Source of the DNA: Cellulosilyticum sp.
GTDB taxonomy: Bacteria > Bacillota > Clostridia > Lachnospirales > Cellulosilyticaceae
Length of the DNA stretch: 64,000 bases
Reading direction: 5' to 3'
NCBI GenBank assembly: GCA_015058045.1
Contig: SVDC01000002.1
Location: 62,001-126,000, forward strand
The position numbers and the translations under genes are program-made. Within the stretch, counting starts at the first letter, position 1. Every line of letters starts with the position of its first letter. Under the pieces are notes generated by a model. The model saw only the letters and a list, made by a program, of their open reading frames with translations. It did not search any database and had not been told where the DNA came from. Positions 33,864-41,814 of the stretch are shown here, piece after piece.

Positions 33864-35753
33864 TTACTCATACATTGAGCATTCGCCAAACTTTGCATCG
33901 ATGCAGCCAGTGGCTACCTCTGCAATAGCTTCCTCGTCTTGTGAAACCTTGTTGATTACAGTTCTCTGAGCGCATTCTCTGATAATATCAGAAGTAGCTT
34001 CAGTTTCACCCATATCTTCAAGATCACACATGATTTCTATAGCCCAATTGTTAAGCTCACGCTGTCCACAGACACCATCATCAATACCCTTATCCTGGCA
34101 ATAAGCATTGATATCCTGTATCACTTCTGCCATTTCCTTAAGCATATCCTTAGAATAGAAGTCTGGAACAATCTTTAATGTTCTTTCCACCATGACATTA
34201 GCTTTCTCATTCTGGAAGTAACGAACGTCACCCATACGAGAAAGAACTGACTGGTTAAGATTAGCTGTACCAACATATCCGTTATTAGATGTGAAGATAA
34301 TAACAGCATTCTTATGCTTTTTAAGAGTCTCGCCAGTTGGGAGAGTAATGAAAGCATTACGGCCTGTCTCTAAAAGAGCGTTAAGGCCTACAGCAACACC
34401 TGCACGCTTTACGATACCAATTTCCTGTATCTCTACAGCATATCCGTATCTAATAGCCTTTGTGAGCGGGCCTTCTACGTACTTGTAATCCTTACCTTCG
34501 AGTCTCTTTGCAACACGCTTATTCACAAGATTAATCATCATCTCGATAAGCTCACCCTCATCTACATTTCCAGTAGGTCTTCTTTTGTAAATCTTAATGA
34601 ACGAGCTCTCTGGATCCATCATAATGTCTGAGACACTAGGAAGACCCATTTCTTTACGAACTCCATTAAAATCTAAAGCCTTATTAGCTGTATTAGGGTA
34701 AATCTGACCGATAAAATCAAAGATTTCCATGTCAGGGTTGCAAGTGATAATGTCATACACAAGGCCAAGTAATCCAGAAAGAATTCTTGAACCCATTGAC
34801 TTACCACATCCCGCAGGGCCTACAAAGAAGAATGTTCTAATTGGCTCTGCATACTTTGAAGATAACTTACAGTACTTTGCTGCACTTTTTGTCCACTCAG
34901 GAATATCAAGTCCATCAAGATTAGGAATTAATAACTTTTCCTTATCTGAATAGCTAGTATCTAAAGCAAAATCTGTTAAAGATACCTTGTTTGACTTCTG
35001 AGCAGTAAAATAGCGAGGAGTTCCAATAATGTCATTTCTGACCTTTGATTTTAAATCTCCCTGCGATAATGTTTTCATTGTATTGCTCTTATCAGCATTA
35101 TTATCTGGTCTGTTCTTTTCTGGAACATATAACCTTACTGTCGCATTGTTTGAACCTGAGTCAGTGATATTTCTGTAAATGCAATCTGTAAACTTAGCGA
35201 GTTTTAAAGCAAAACCGTTAAGGTTTTCTGGCTCACCGTTTGTAATCTTGCTCCAGAAATTCTTATCATCGTCAGAATACTTTGTATAAGGAACAATGTC
35301 CTCATAGCATCCCTTGATTTCGTCATTTTCATTAATCAGCTTTAGAATTAAAGCTATAAGAACAGCTGTACCAGTGTAACCAACACCAGTAGCCTTTTCG
35401 AAAATAACGTATTTTGCTGCAAGTACTGTTGATGGAAGAGTAGTATCGATTGTAGCTGCCTTTACAAGAACATTTCTGTTCTTATCAAAAGTAACCTTAA
35501 CCGCCTGCACTTCGCTTGAGTTTGAAGAATCAAGTTCTACAACATAACCGTTTGCAATTTCTCCTACATAGCACTGTCTATTAGACTTGCCATTAAGTAT
35601 CTTAACAGCCTCCCATAAATTACCAGATACGGAACAACCATTTCTCTTGTCGTTCCATGAACACTTTACCTCATCGGCACTAAAACGCTGCTTCATTGAC
35701 TGAAGCTCACCTTTAAATGAATCAGAACCGAACTGTAAAAAACTCAAAGACAT
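33864..35753 (-). CDS. MoxR-type AAA+ ATPase
   Basis: A 629-aa protein. The N-terminal 280 residues are unrecognised (several beta strands, KYVIFEKATGVGYTGTAVL). The AAA+ module has Walker A FFVGPAGCGKSMGS near residue 312, Walker B-like AVEIQEIGIVK (replacing the usual hhhDE) near 437, sensor-1 AVIIFTSNN near 485, and Arg-containing SVLSRMGDVRYF near 505. The DE to QE change in Walker B may affect hydrolysis. Paired with the VWA protein as in MoxR-VWA chaperone systems. Confidence 0.8.
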   Translation of the reverse strand: MSLSFLQFGSDSFKGELQSMKQRFSADEVKCSWNDKRNGCSVSGNLWEAVKILNGKSNRQCYVGEIANGYVVELDSSNSSEVQAVKVTFDKNRNVLVKAATIDTTLPSTVLAAKYVIFEKATGVGYTGTAVLIALILKLINENDEIKGCYEDIVPYTKYSDDDKNFWSKITNGEPENLNGFALKLAKFTDCIYRNITDSGSNNATVRLYVPEKNRPDNNADKSNTMKTLSQGDLKSKVRNDIIGTPRYFTAQKSNKVSLTDFALDTSYSDKEKLLIPNLDGLDIPEWTKSAAKYCKLSSKYAEPIRTFFFVGPAGCGKSMGSRILSGLLGLVYDIITCNPDMEIFDFIGQIYPNTANKALDFNGVRKEMGLPSVSDIMMDPESSFIKIYKRRPTGNVDEGELIEMMINLVNKRVAKRLEGKDYKYVEGPLTKAIRYGYAVEIQEIGIVKRAGVAVGLNALLETGRNAFITLPTGETLKKHKNAVIIFTSNNGYVGTANLNQSVLSRMGDVRYFQNEKANVMVERTLKIVPDFYSKDMLKEMAEVIQDINAYCQDKGIDDGVCGQRELNNWAIEIMCDLEDMGETEATSDIIRECAQRTVINKVSQDEEAIAEVATGCIDAKFGECSMYE

Positions 35754-35769
35754 GTTAATTAATCCTCCT

Positions 35770-35833
35770 TAACAAAAAAAATCAGGCCGTCACCAGGACG
35801 ACCACAGTAGTTACTGTTTAACGTCCCTTAAGA
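35770..35833 (-). promoter_or_regulatory. Structured 5' leader of the MoxR-type gene
   Basis: Minus strand: CGTC/GACG hairpin, ACAGT-AACT-ACTGT hairpin, then GGTCGTC-CTGGT-GACGGCC hairpin followed by TTTTTTTT and the SD AAGGAGG. The last hairpin is terminator-like and lies directly before translation start. Confidence 0.55.
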
Positions 35834-35857
35834 CGACTTCCTATATTAAAGAAGTTA

Positions 35858-36451
35858 TTAGGCTACAAAGTCAGTTGCGACAACGACCTTAAGTACGGTC
35901 TTTTCATCGTCGTTAATAATTGACTGAATGCCTTCATCAAGAAGTAAATCCTGAAGCTTCTTTACCTGCTCACCATCAAGCTCTGAAATGTCGTAATCAA
36001 CACCTAACTTACCGTCAAGCTTTGCCATTTCAACCTCGCCCAATATTGCTTGTAAATGCTCCTTAAGAAATTCATATTCTGCCGTTTTGACAAAATCATT
36101 AACATCTTCCTGATCAACTGGCTCACGAAAGAAAATATCTGATGTATTCTGTAGACATCTTTCTGTTGTTCCATCTGCCAAATAAACCTTAAAGCCTATT
36201 TGAGTTGTATGGACAGCAGCTGTATATTTCCCAGAACTAATTTCAAAAGAAACCATCGTAGGATACTTTCTTAAAAGATACCTACGTGCGCATTCATAAA
36301 AGAAACGCATTTTTGCATCCTTATAAGGATTTTCTTTGAACTGTTCATTATTTACATGAGCTCTTAAATCTTTGCCACCATTTAAGTTATAAGCTACAGA
36401 ACCTAAAACTGTTATGATAGCAAGTAGAAAAGCGATAAAAATAATTGCCAT
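35858..36451 (-). CDS. Hypothetical membrane-anchored protein
   Basis: A 197-aa protein with an N-terminal hydrophobic helix (IIFIAFLLAIITVLGSVAYNL) acting as anchor or uncleaved signal, then a basic segment and an acidic C-terminal half. No family recognised. Its ATG overlaps the stop of the upstream gene (TAATG), so it is coupled to it in the leader A4 operon. Confidence 0.6.
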   Translation of the reverse strand: MAIIFIAFLLAIITVLGSVAYNLNGGKDLRAHVNNEQFKENPYKDAKMRFFYECARRYLLRKYPTMVSFEISSGKYTAAVHTTQIGFKVYLADGTTERCLQNTSDIFFREPVDQEDVNDFVKTAEYEFLKEHLQAILGEVEMAKLDGKLGVDYDISELDGEQVKKLQDLLLDEGIQSIINDDEKTVLKVVVATDFVA

Positions 36452-36849
36452 TATGCGACACCTCCTTTAACTTTAGCTGTTGTTTGTTTACTAAGCTTAG
36501 ATTTTGATTGTGGCTGCTTTATAGCATCAATCCACTCAAGATCCTTAACGTTAAATGCGAATGTCGGAATTGGAACCTTTTTATTGCTCGCAGGGTCTAA
36601 GAAGGTTTTTATATACTGATTTGCATTGCAAGTCAGATTGTAATAATCACCTTTTCTTAGAATCTTTTTCCATTTCTTGAAGTTAGAGCGAGGGTTTTCC
36701 TCATCATCCTCCCAGATTGTACAGTGATAAACGTCATTATCACCATTAGTCTTAACAAAAAACTTAATATAAGAGTCTCCGTTAGAACTTTGTCCTACAG
36801 GGCTAATGTCGCAACATTTAGCGTAGGTTAAAAACATCTTTGCACTCAT
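36451..36849 (-). CDS. Hypothetical small protein, OB-like
   Basis: The ORF track start (MAYFIFRR) is part of the untranslated leader; the ATG at 36849 (MSAKMFLTYAKCCDISP) follows AGGAGG and gives 132 aa. The sequence is beta-rich (YIKFFVKTNGDNDVYHCTIW, RKGDYYNLTCNANQYIK), compatible with a small OB-like or nucleic-acid-binding fold, but I cannot assign a family. First gene of the operon that continues to the MoxR and VWA genes. Confidence 0.6.
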   Translation of the reverse strand: MSAKMFLTYAKCCDISPVGQSSNGDSYIKFFVKTNGDNDVYHCTIWEDDEENPRSNFKKWKKILRKGDYYNLTCNANQYIKTFLDPASNKKVPIPTFAFNVKDLEWIDAIKQPQSKSKLSKQTTAKVKGGVA

Positions 36850-36876
36850 GGCATATGTCCTCCTAAAAATAAAATA

Positions 36877-37020
36877 AGCCACGCATAATGCGTGACTCTT
36901 GCAGACTAAAATAAAAATAACCCTGCTAAATAGTAGAGTTAGTCCCTATTTAGTCGGGGTTAATAGTATTGTTATAATTATTTACTTGAACATAATATCA
37001 CAAAAATCACATTTAATCAA
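36877..37020 (-). promoter_or_regulatory. Leader promoter with early terminator, copy A4
   Basis: Minus strand: -35 TTGATT, 17 bp, -10 TGATATTAT, conserved CAAGTAAATAATT, then AACCC-CTAAATAG/CTATTTAG-GGGTT stem and TTTTTATTTT. A second hairpin AGTCACGCA/TGCGTGGCT (36877-36897) lies just before the SD. Confidence 0.75.
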
Positions 37021-37079
37021 ACCTAAAATAGAACATAATGGAACAGCATTAGTCTGATAGTAAAAGGAAATTTGATTTT

Positions 37080-37108
37080 TTAACTAAAAAGTGATTAAAA
37101 GCTATTAT
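37080..37108 (+). promoter_or_regulatory. Promoter of the 211-aa/HU operon with AAAAGTGAT element
   Basis: -35 TTAACT, 17 bp containing AAAAGTGAT, -10 TATTAT with 7-nt spacing; about 40 bp upstream of the ATG at 37147. This promoter and the minus-strand leader A4 are divergent. Confidence 0.65.
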
Positions 37109-37146
37109 ATATAGTGTTATGTAAAAAGTTGTGATAGTATACCTAC

Positions 37147-37782
37147 ATGGATACTTTAGGAAATAATTTAGCAAACTACATTAAGTCCTTAGAGAATGCT
37201 TTACAAAGTGCGAGAGAGGGCGCATCTTCGACAGTAGACATCGAAAAAGTTTTTATGGATTTGGAAGAATGTAAAAAGAACGCACAGTTCTTATTGTCAG
37301 ACGATCCATTTCCATATAGTGATACCAGTAAAGCTTCTTGTGATTGTACACACATCATGGATATTAGCAGAATAGGAGAGGACACTTACAAGTTTGTACT
37401 CGATAAATTGCTTCCGCATAGACTTGATTATCATAAATTAACACACAAAGTTGCATCAAGAATCAACCAGAGTTATGCAAAAAGTTTTGAGCGAGATATA
37501 TTTGATTTTTGTTTCAATGAAGATTTTAAGAAATACGAAGATACTGATAAAGTGGTAGTTGTTTTTATTAATTACTATGATTCATCAGATTCAAGTACCT
37601 GGGATAACGATAATTTAGATGTAAAAGTCTTTATAGACTACGTTATTTCGGGAAAGTTTATTGTTGACGATAGTCATGAGCATCTGTCATATTGTATGCT
37701 TTCAAAAGAAGGCAGATATACGCATACGGAAGTGTATTTAACAAAGGAATCTAATTTAGGAAGTATCCTAGCACTAATTTAG
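37147..37782 (+). CDS. Hypothetical protein upstream of HU
   Basis: A 211-aa soluble protein. The N-terminal third is helical (LANYIKSLENALQSAREG), the remainder mixed with HRLDYHKLTHKVASRINQSY near the middle. No family recognised. There is no clear SD, so translation may start from a short leader. The HU-like gene follows after 9 bp, suggesting a nucleoid or DNA-related role, which is inference. Confidence 0.55.
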   Translation: MDTLGNNLANYIKSLENALQSAREGASSTVDIEKVFMDLEECKKNAQFLLSDDPFPYSDTSKASCDCTHIMDISRIGEDTYKFVLDKLLPHRLDYHKLTHKVASRINQSYAKSFERDIFDFCFNEDFKKYEDTDKVVVVFINYYDSSDSSTWDNDNLDVKVFIDYVISGKFIVDDSHEHLSYCMLSKEGRYTHTEVYLTKESNLGSILALI

Positions 37783-37791
37783 GAGACAAAA

Positions 37792-38139
37792 TTGATTATG
37801 GAGAAATACATATCAAAAAAGGAAATCATTAAGCAGTATCATGATGATGCAGGCTGCACAATCAAAGAAGCGACCGTTTCAATCAATTTATTAATTAAGA
37901 TTGTTACTGAAGCCTTAAAAACTGGTAAGCCAGTCAGACTAGATGGTATAGGAACTTTTGAAGTACGTGAAAGAAACAAGTACAAAGGGTTTAATCCTCA
38001 GACTGGTAAAAGAATCGAAATTGGTGAAACTTCTTTTTTACATTTTTCACCAACACCTGCATTAACTAGAGATATTAATACTTGGAGATTTTGGCCAGAT
38101 GACGAAAAAAATCAGGAACAAAAACTCTTAGCTAAATAA
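37792..38139 (+). CDS. HU/IHF-family DNA-binding protein
   Basis: About 113-115 aa with the HU fold: N-terminal helices (ISKKEIIKQYHDDAGCTIKEATVSINLLIKI), the beta saddle LDGIGTFEVRERNKYKGFNPQTGK, and PTPALTRDIN. The last 20 residues (RFWPDDEKNQEQKLLAK) are an extension beyond standard HU. Either the TTG at 37792 (6 nt from AGGAG) or the ATG at 37798 could start it. Such plasmid HU proteins bend and coat DNA. Confidence 0.88.
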   Translation: MIMEKYISKKEIIKQYHDDAGCTIKEATVSINLLIKIVTEALKTGKPVRLDGIGTFEVRERNKYKGFNPQTGKRIEIGETSFLHFSPTPALTRDINTWRFWPDDEKNQEQKLLAK

Positions 38140-38146
38140 TTATATG

Positions 38147-38179
38147 GGCTTCAGATCTAAAACATCTGGAGCCTTTTTT
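38147..38179 (+). terminator. Terminator after the HU-like gene
   Basis: GGCTTCAGAT/ATCTGGAGCC stem followed by TTTTTT. Confidence 0.88.
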
Positions 38180-38313
38180 GAGGTCAAATTTTGTCTTAGG
38201 TTCTTGCAAGCAATTCTGCTTGATTAATTTTCAAAAAAACTTTAGTTATGAAATAGTCTAAAAATGTTATATTAAGTAGAGGGAAGCCATAGTTGTGATA
38301 TAGATTATATATT
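38180..38313. other. Intergenic region, nothing clear
   Basis: AT-rich, no ORF or strong repeat seen before the palindrome at 38314. Confidence 0.4.
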
Positions 38314-38361
38314 AATGTCGGTAAACCTACGTTTGACGACATTACTTTAACGTGATATAAT
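38314..38361 (+). promoter_or_regulatory. Sigma-A promoter with overlapping 30-bp palindromic operator
   Basis: -35 TTGACG, 17-bp spacer, -10 TATAAT (38356-38361). Arms AATGTCGGTAAAC and GTTTGACGACATT (12 of 13 pairs) around CTAC span 38314-38343 and cover the -35 box, a typical repressor operator. It serves the run of small plus-strand genes. Confidence 0.75.
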
Positions 38362-38420
38362 AGTTTTATGATAAAGATTTCTAATAAATTACTACTATCT
38401 TTATAGAGAAAGGCCTATAT

Positions 38421-38582
38421 ATGGAAAAGATATATGAATACAATAAATCTTTTAGAAATGGTTGGTATTTACGATCTATTGACGGTAAAGATTATAAATT
38501 ATTCCCAACAGATATTTCTTTAAAGATTTACGCCAAGGAAAACGACATCACCCTTGTAAAAGGTGAAATTAATAAATATTAA
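38421..38582 (+). CDS. Small hypothetical protein (53 aa)
   Basis: Not in the ORF track. MEKIYEYNKSFRNGW... reads 53 codons to TAA at 38582. AAAGG lies 7 nt upstream of the ATG, and the gene directly follows the strong promoter at 38333-38361. Beta-rich with conserved-looking GWYLRSIDGKDYKLFP. Function unknown. Confidence 0.6.
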   Translation: MEKIYEYNKSFRNGWYLRSIDGKDYKLFPTDISLKIYAKENDITLVKGEINKY

Positions 38583-38593
38583 GGAAATGATTT

Positions 38594-39085
38594 ATGAGAA
38601 TTCCAATTGCGAAAGAAATTCAAGAAAAAATAAATAACGGAGATGTTTTAATTGCGGTAGATTGGTTTAAATGGACTTTATTTGGTCTAAGATTTACGTA
38701 TCATACAGCTCCAGACAAAAGATGGTCATGTAGCAAACTGCATGCAATTGAAAGAAATGATTTTTCTAATGAAGAATATGCTTCAGGCTATGAGATTGAT
38801 GATAAATTTTTACGTCTCTCTCCTTTTAAGAACTTTGGAATCCCCCTTAAGGGGCAAGGATATGTCTGTGGACTCAGTTTAGAGTCTGATGGCATATATT
38901 ACGATTTTATATATGAAACTGAATATTTGGCTCATATTAAAGTAAAAATGACTGAAGACGGTATATTTGAAGGAAAAATCATTGTACCGCCTACATGGGA
39001 TCTAACAAAAAGGGAAAAAGTACTACTCTATTCTGCCAAAAACGTAAATGTCGTTTGCACTGATATTTTAGGCAGGGCTGCATAA
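38594..39085 (+). CDS. Hypothetical protein (163 aa)
   Basis: Soluble, beta-rich and Trp-containing (IAVDWFKWTLFGLRFTYHT, IIVPPTWDLTKREKVLLYSA). SD AAGGAA is close to the ATG. No family recognised. Second gene in a run of eight small plus-strand genes leading to an integrase, spacing 11 bp from the previous one. Confidence 0.6.
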   Translation: MRIPIAKEIQEKINNGDVLIAVDWFKWTLFGLRFTYHTAPDKRWSCSKLHAIERNDFSNEEYASGYEIDDKFLRLSPFKNFGIPLKGQGYVCGLSLESDGIYYDFIYETEYLAHIKVKMTEDGIFEGKIIVPPTWDLTKREKVLLYSAKNVNVVCTDILGRAA

Positions 39086-39105
39086 AATAATTATAAGGAG
39101 TTTAT

Positions 39106-39276
39106 ATGGCTAAGAAAAATATTATTAACTTTCCAAGTCTTGAGGAAAGAGTTTTAAGTAGTTACGAATTAAATGATACTGACGATGTATCTACAGAACG
39201 ATTGTTAGCTATGGTTGCAGATGATTGCAATTGCTCTATTTCAGATGTAGTAGATATACTAAGTAAATCAGTATAA
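39106..39276 (+). CDS. Small hypothetical acidic protein (56 aa)
   Basis: Not in the ORF track. MAKKNIINFPSLEERVL... with SD AAGGAG 8 nt upstream. Two predicted helices, with a C-terminal part LLAMVADDCNCSISDVVDIL reminiscent of a small helical dimerisation or HTH-like unit. Unknown function. Confidence 0.55.
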   Translation: MAKKNIINFPSLEERVLSSYELNDTDDVSTERLLAMVADDCNCSISDVVDILSKSV

Positions 39277-39288
39277 AGGAATATATTA

Positions 39289-39576
39289 ATGCAATTATTG
39301 AATAAATGCCCTATTTGTGGCGGTAAACTCTATGAGGATAACTTATATCAATACAGCAGGATTTATGAGATAGGTAAGTCTGGAAAGACTTTATCTAAAT
39401 ACAAAAAAGGGGTTGACTGTCCAATGGAATGCGCCCAATTATACTGTGAAAATAAAGATTTCATTACTGATTTTGAATTTAATGTAGAAATTCCTGATGG
39501 ATTTGATGGTAGAATTATTAGAGAAAATGGAAAATATTATATAGATACAGAAAAACATGGTTGGTGGGATTATTAA
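39289..39576 (+). CDS. Small zinc-ribbon protein
   Basis: A 95-aa protein with N-terminal CPICGGKL and later CPMECAQLYC, giving a candidate four-Cys zinc site, then an acidic beta-rich tail ending HGWWDY. Common in phage and plasmid small-gene clusters; precise role unknown. Confidence 0.6.
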   Translation: MQLLNKCPICGGKLYEDNLYQYSRIYEIGKSGKTLSKYKKGVDCPMECAQLYCENKDFITDFEFNVEIPDGFDGRIIRENGKYYIDTEKHGWWDY

Positions 39577-39600
39577 ATGTAAAGAAGAAAGGAGTCTTAT

Positions 39601-39942
39601 ATGTATGGTACATATCGAGAATGCTTTGATGATAATGGCGTAGCATATAGTTCTGAAGCTGAAATGGCTCGTGCTCATGGTGTTTTACCCAGTACATTTA
39701 ATAAGCGTAAGCTTGATGGAGCTCCATTAAGTGTTTGCTTAAAGCCTTACAAAAGTCCTTTCAATAATGGAAAAGATTATTTTGTTTATAAAGAAAAACG
39801 GTATAAAAGCTTAAGGGCCTGTTGTATGGAACTTGAAATTTCTTATAGTGCTGTTGCAAATAGAATTCGTAGGGAATACTGCTCTCCTGCTGAGGCAATT
39901 AAGAGCGTATTAGAAAAGAAATCAAAAAATACATTAGGGTAA
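39601..39942 (+). CDS. Duplicated HTH-like small protein, copy 1
   Basis: A 113-aa basic protein made of two internal helix-turn-helix-like units: SEAEMARAHGVLPSTFNKR and SLRACCMELEISYSAVANR, separated by a PYKSPFNNGKDYFVYK linker. The gene at 40174 encodes a clear paralog with the same two-unit layout. Such units resemble the DNA-binding repeats (NUMOD/IENR-like) at the ends of homing nucleases, but no nuclease domain is present. Likely a DNA-binding protein. Confidence 0.65.
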   Translation: MYGTYRECFDDNGVAYSSEAEMARAHGVLPSTFNKRKLDGAPLSVCLKPYKSPFNNGKDYFVYKEKRYKSLRACCMELEISYSAVANRIRREYCSPAEAIKSVLEKKSKNTLG

Positions 39943-39962
39943 ACCCTGCAAGGTGCATTGAT

Positions 39963-40169
39963 ATGGCTTTTAATCCAGATAATTGCGGGATTAGATTGAT
40001 TCCAAATACCGCTATCCAAAAATGGATACAAGATATAAGTAAAGATGACTCAAAGTTGCAGAAATACCTACATGCCTCAGTAGGTCAACTTTATGACTAC
40101 TCTATATCTCCTACTGAAGAACAGTTTTTAGAGATATTAGGTAATGAAAATATAGAATTTAAGGACTAA
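39963..40169 (+). CDS. Small hypothetical protein between HTH paralogs
   Basis: 68 aa, with WIQDISKDDSKLQKYLHASV and YSISPTEEQFLEILGNENI helical. Start ATG at 39963 with a GCAAGG-type weak SD. Unknown. Confidence 0.5.
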   Translation: MAFNPDNCGIRLIPNTAIQKWIQDISKDDSKLQKYLHASVGQLYDYSISPTEEQFLEILGNENIEFKD

Positions 40170-40173
40170 AAAA

Positions 40174-40509
40174 ATGAATTTATGTATAGATCATAATGGC
40201 AAAATATATGAAAGCGAGTCAGAAATGTGTAAGGCTCATGGAGTAAGCTTAAGTCTTTACCAGTCCAGGCGTAAAAATGGACTACCTCTAAAGAACTGTC
40301 TAACTCCGTATAAAAATCCCTATTCGCAGGGAAAAACGTTTACTTATAAGAATACGCAATATAAGAGTTTGAGAACCTGCTGTGAAGATCTCGATATTTT
40401 ATATCACTCAGTATATCAGCAGATTAATAGAAACGGTCTTACTCCTACAGAAGCAATAGATAAAATTATTGCTAATAATAAAAAGAGAAAATGTAAGAAT
40501 GTAGCTTAA
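40174..40509 (+). CDS. Duplicated HTH-like small protein, copy 2
   Basis: A 111-aa paralog of the product at 39601. Aligned positions include EMCKAHGVSLSLYQSRR, LTPYKNPYSQGKTFTYK, and YKSLRTCCEDLDILYHSVY with a TPTEAI ending matching SPAEAI in copy 1. The basic C-terminus (KKRKCKN) suits nucleic acid binding. Tandem duplication with one small gene in between. Confidence 0.65.
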   Translation: MNLCIDHNGKIYESESEMCKAHGVSLSLYQSRRKNGLPLKNCLTPYKNPYSQGKTFTYKNTQYKSLRTCCEDLDILYHSVYQQINRNGLTPTEAIDKIIANNKKRKCKNVA

Positions 40510-40550
40510 ATTATGCTAAACTAATATTTATAAGATAAAGGGACAAAAAT

Positions 40551-40718
40551 ATGATTAAAACATGGATTGTGGATATTGCATTAGACTCTATTTCTGGAGA
40601 ATATCGTGTTGAGGCTGAGGATAGCTACGATGCTAAACTACTTGCAATAAAACAATTTAATATTGAATTCGATACTATCGCTCATCTTAGCGATATAGAA
40701 AGATGTATTGAAAAATAA
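40551..40718 (+). CDS. Small hypothetical protein (55 aa)
   Basis: Not in the ORF track. MIKTWIVDIALDSISGEYRV... ends at TAA 40718, two bases before the integrase ATG. Weak SD (AAAGGGAC). Resembles small single-domain proteins with a KLLAIKQFNIEF helix often seen in phage clusters. Unknown function. Confidence 0.5.
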   Translation: MIKTWIVDIALDSISGEYRVEAEDSYDAKLLAIKQFNIEFDTIAHLSDIERCIEK

Positions 40719-40720
40719 TT

Positions 40721-41812
40721 ATGGAAACATACGAACAGATTAAAAATGAAGAATATAGAATAAAGACTAAAGCCTTGCTTGATGAGCTGCCAGATTATTG
40801 CACTTCCTTTTTAAATGGTGCTTTGAGGGATAAACAGCCAAGAACAAGGCTTTCGTATTTGCAGGATTTAAGGATATTTTTTATATTTTTAAAACAAACC
40901 AACCCTACGCTCTCTTCTATGGCTGTTAAGGATATTGATTTAGATGTACTTAATAATCTTAAACGAGAAGATATAGTCGAATATGATATGTGGTTAGAGT
41001 CTTATTATATCGATGGCCGTCATATTACAAATACAGAGCCAGGACGCAAGAGAAAAATATCTACTCTTAGAGTATTCTATAATTTTTTAGTAAATACTGC
41101 AGAGTATATTACAAACAACCCTGCCGCTAAAGTAAAACCTGCTAAGATTGAGGATAAAGAAGTAATTCGAACCGTGGAAGCCGACGAACTACCAAAGCTC
41201 TATGATGTACTTGATAGAAGGTATGAAAAAGCTGTTCAATTATTAGAGCAGACTCCAGAAGATAAACAAAATCAGCGTATCAAACTAGGCCCCGCTATTG
41301 CAAAGCGTGATTATGCTATTTTTGTCTTATTTATAGGCACAGGACTGCGAATAACAGAATTAATTGGCATTAATACATTAGATATTAAGTGGGACGCAGC
41401 AAGAATAAATATAATTAGAAAAGGTGGAAAAGCTGATCACATTTATATGCCAGATGAAGTAGTTGACGCAGTTAGCGAATATTGCTTCGAGTATAGAGAT
41501 ATGTTCTCAGATTTTGACGAAGAAGATGCTCTCTTCTTGTCATCTAAGCATTGTAGAATTACTGATAGGCAAGTTGAAAGATTGTTTAAAGAATTATGTG
41601 ATGAGGCGTTAGGCGAAAAGCACGGTCTTACTCCACATAAACTAAGAGCAACTTTTGCTACTAATCATCTTAGAAAATTTAATGACGTATCAGGCACAGC
41701 AAAGGTTTTAGGCCATAAATCTGTTGAAACAACAATTAGACATTATGCTAAGCCTTCAGAAAAAGTGAAACTTAATGTGCGCAATATGGATATTAGAAAA
41801 ATTGAGGAGTAA
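40721..41812 (+). CDS. Tyrosine recombinase/integrase (XerC/D-like)
   Basis: A 363-aa protein. The N-terminal core-binding SAM-like domain spans about residues 20-125. The catalytic domain carries Arg in GTGLRITELIG, Lys near IRKGGKADHI, HKLRATFA (H-x-x-R), LGHKSVETTIRHY with His and the nucleophilic Tyr. All active-site residues are present. It could resolve plasmid multimers or integrate/excise an element. No attachment site was identified nearby. The next gene begins 2 bp after its stop. Confidence 0.92.
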   Translation: METYEQIKNEEYRIKTKALLDELPDYCTSFLNGALRDKQPRTRLSYLQDLRIFFIFLKQTNPTLSSMAVKDIDLDVLNNLKREDIVEYDMWLESYYIDGRHITNTEPGRKRKISTLRVFYNFLVNTAEYITNNPAAKVKPAKIEDKEVIRTVEADELPKLYDVLDRRYEKAVQLLEQTPEDKQNQRIKLGPAIAKRDYAIFVLFIGTGLRITELIGINTLDIKWDAARINIIRKGGKADHIYMPDEVVDAVSEYCFEYRDMFSDFDEEDALFLSSKHCRITDRQVERLFKELCDEALGEKHGLTPHKLRATFATNHLRKFNDVSGTAKVLGHKSVETTIRHYAKPSEKVKLNVRNMDIRKIEE

Positions 41813-41814
41813 AT

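Noticed and set aside
36451-36882. Shared N-terminus MAYFIFRR in two ORFs (36.88 and 59.55 kb) suggesting a common peptide
   Set aside because: These codons read through the untranslated leader and SD (TTTTTAGGAGG). True starts are 36849 and 59515.
40721-41812. Integrase marking the border of an integrated island with att repeats
   Set aside because: No direct repeat pair flanking a discrete segment could be found by eye, so no island boundary is claimed.
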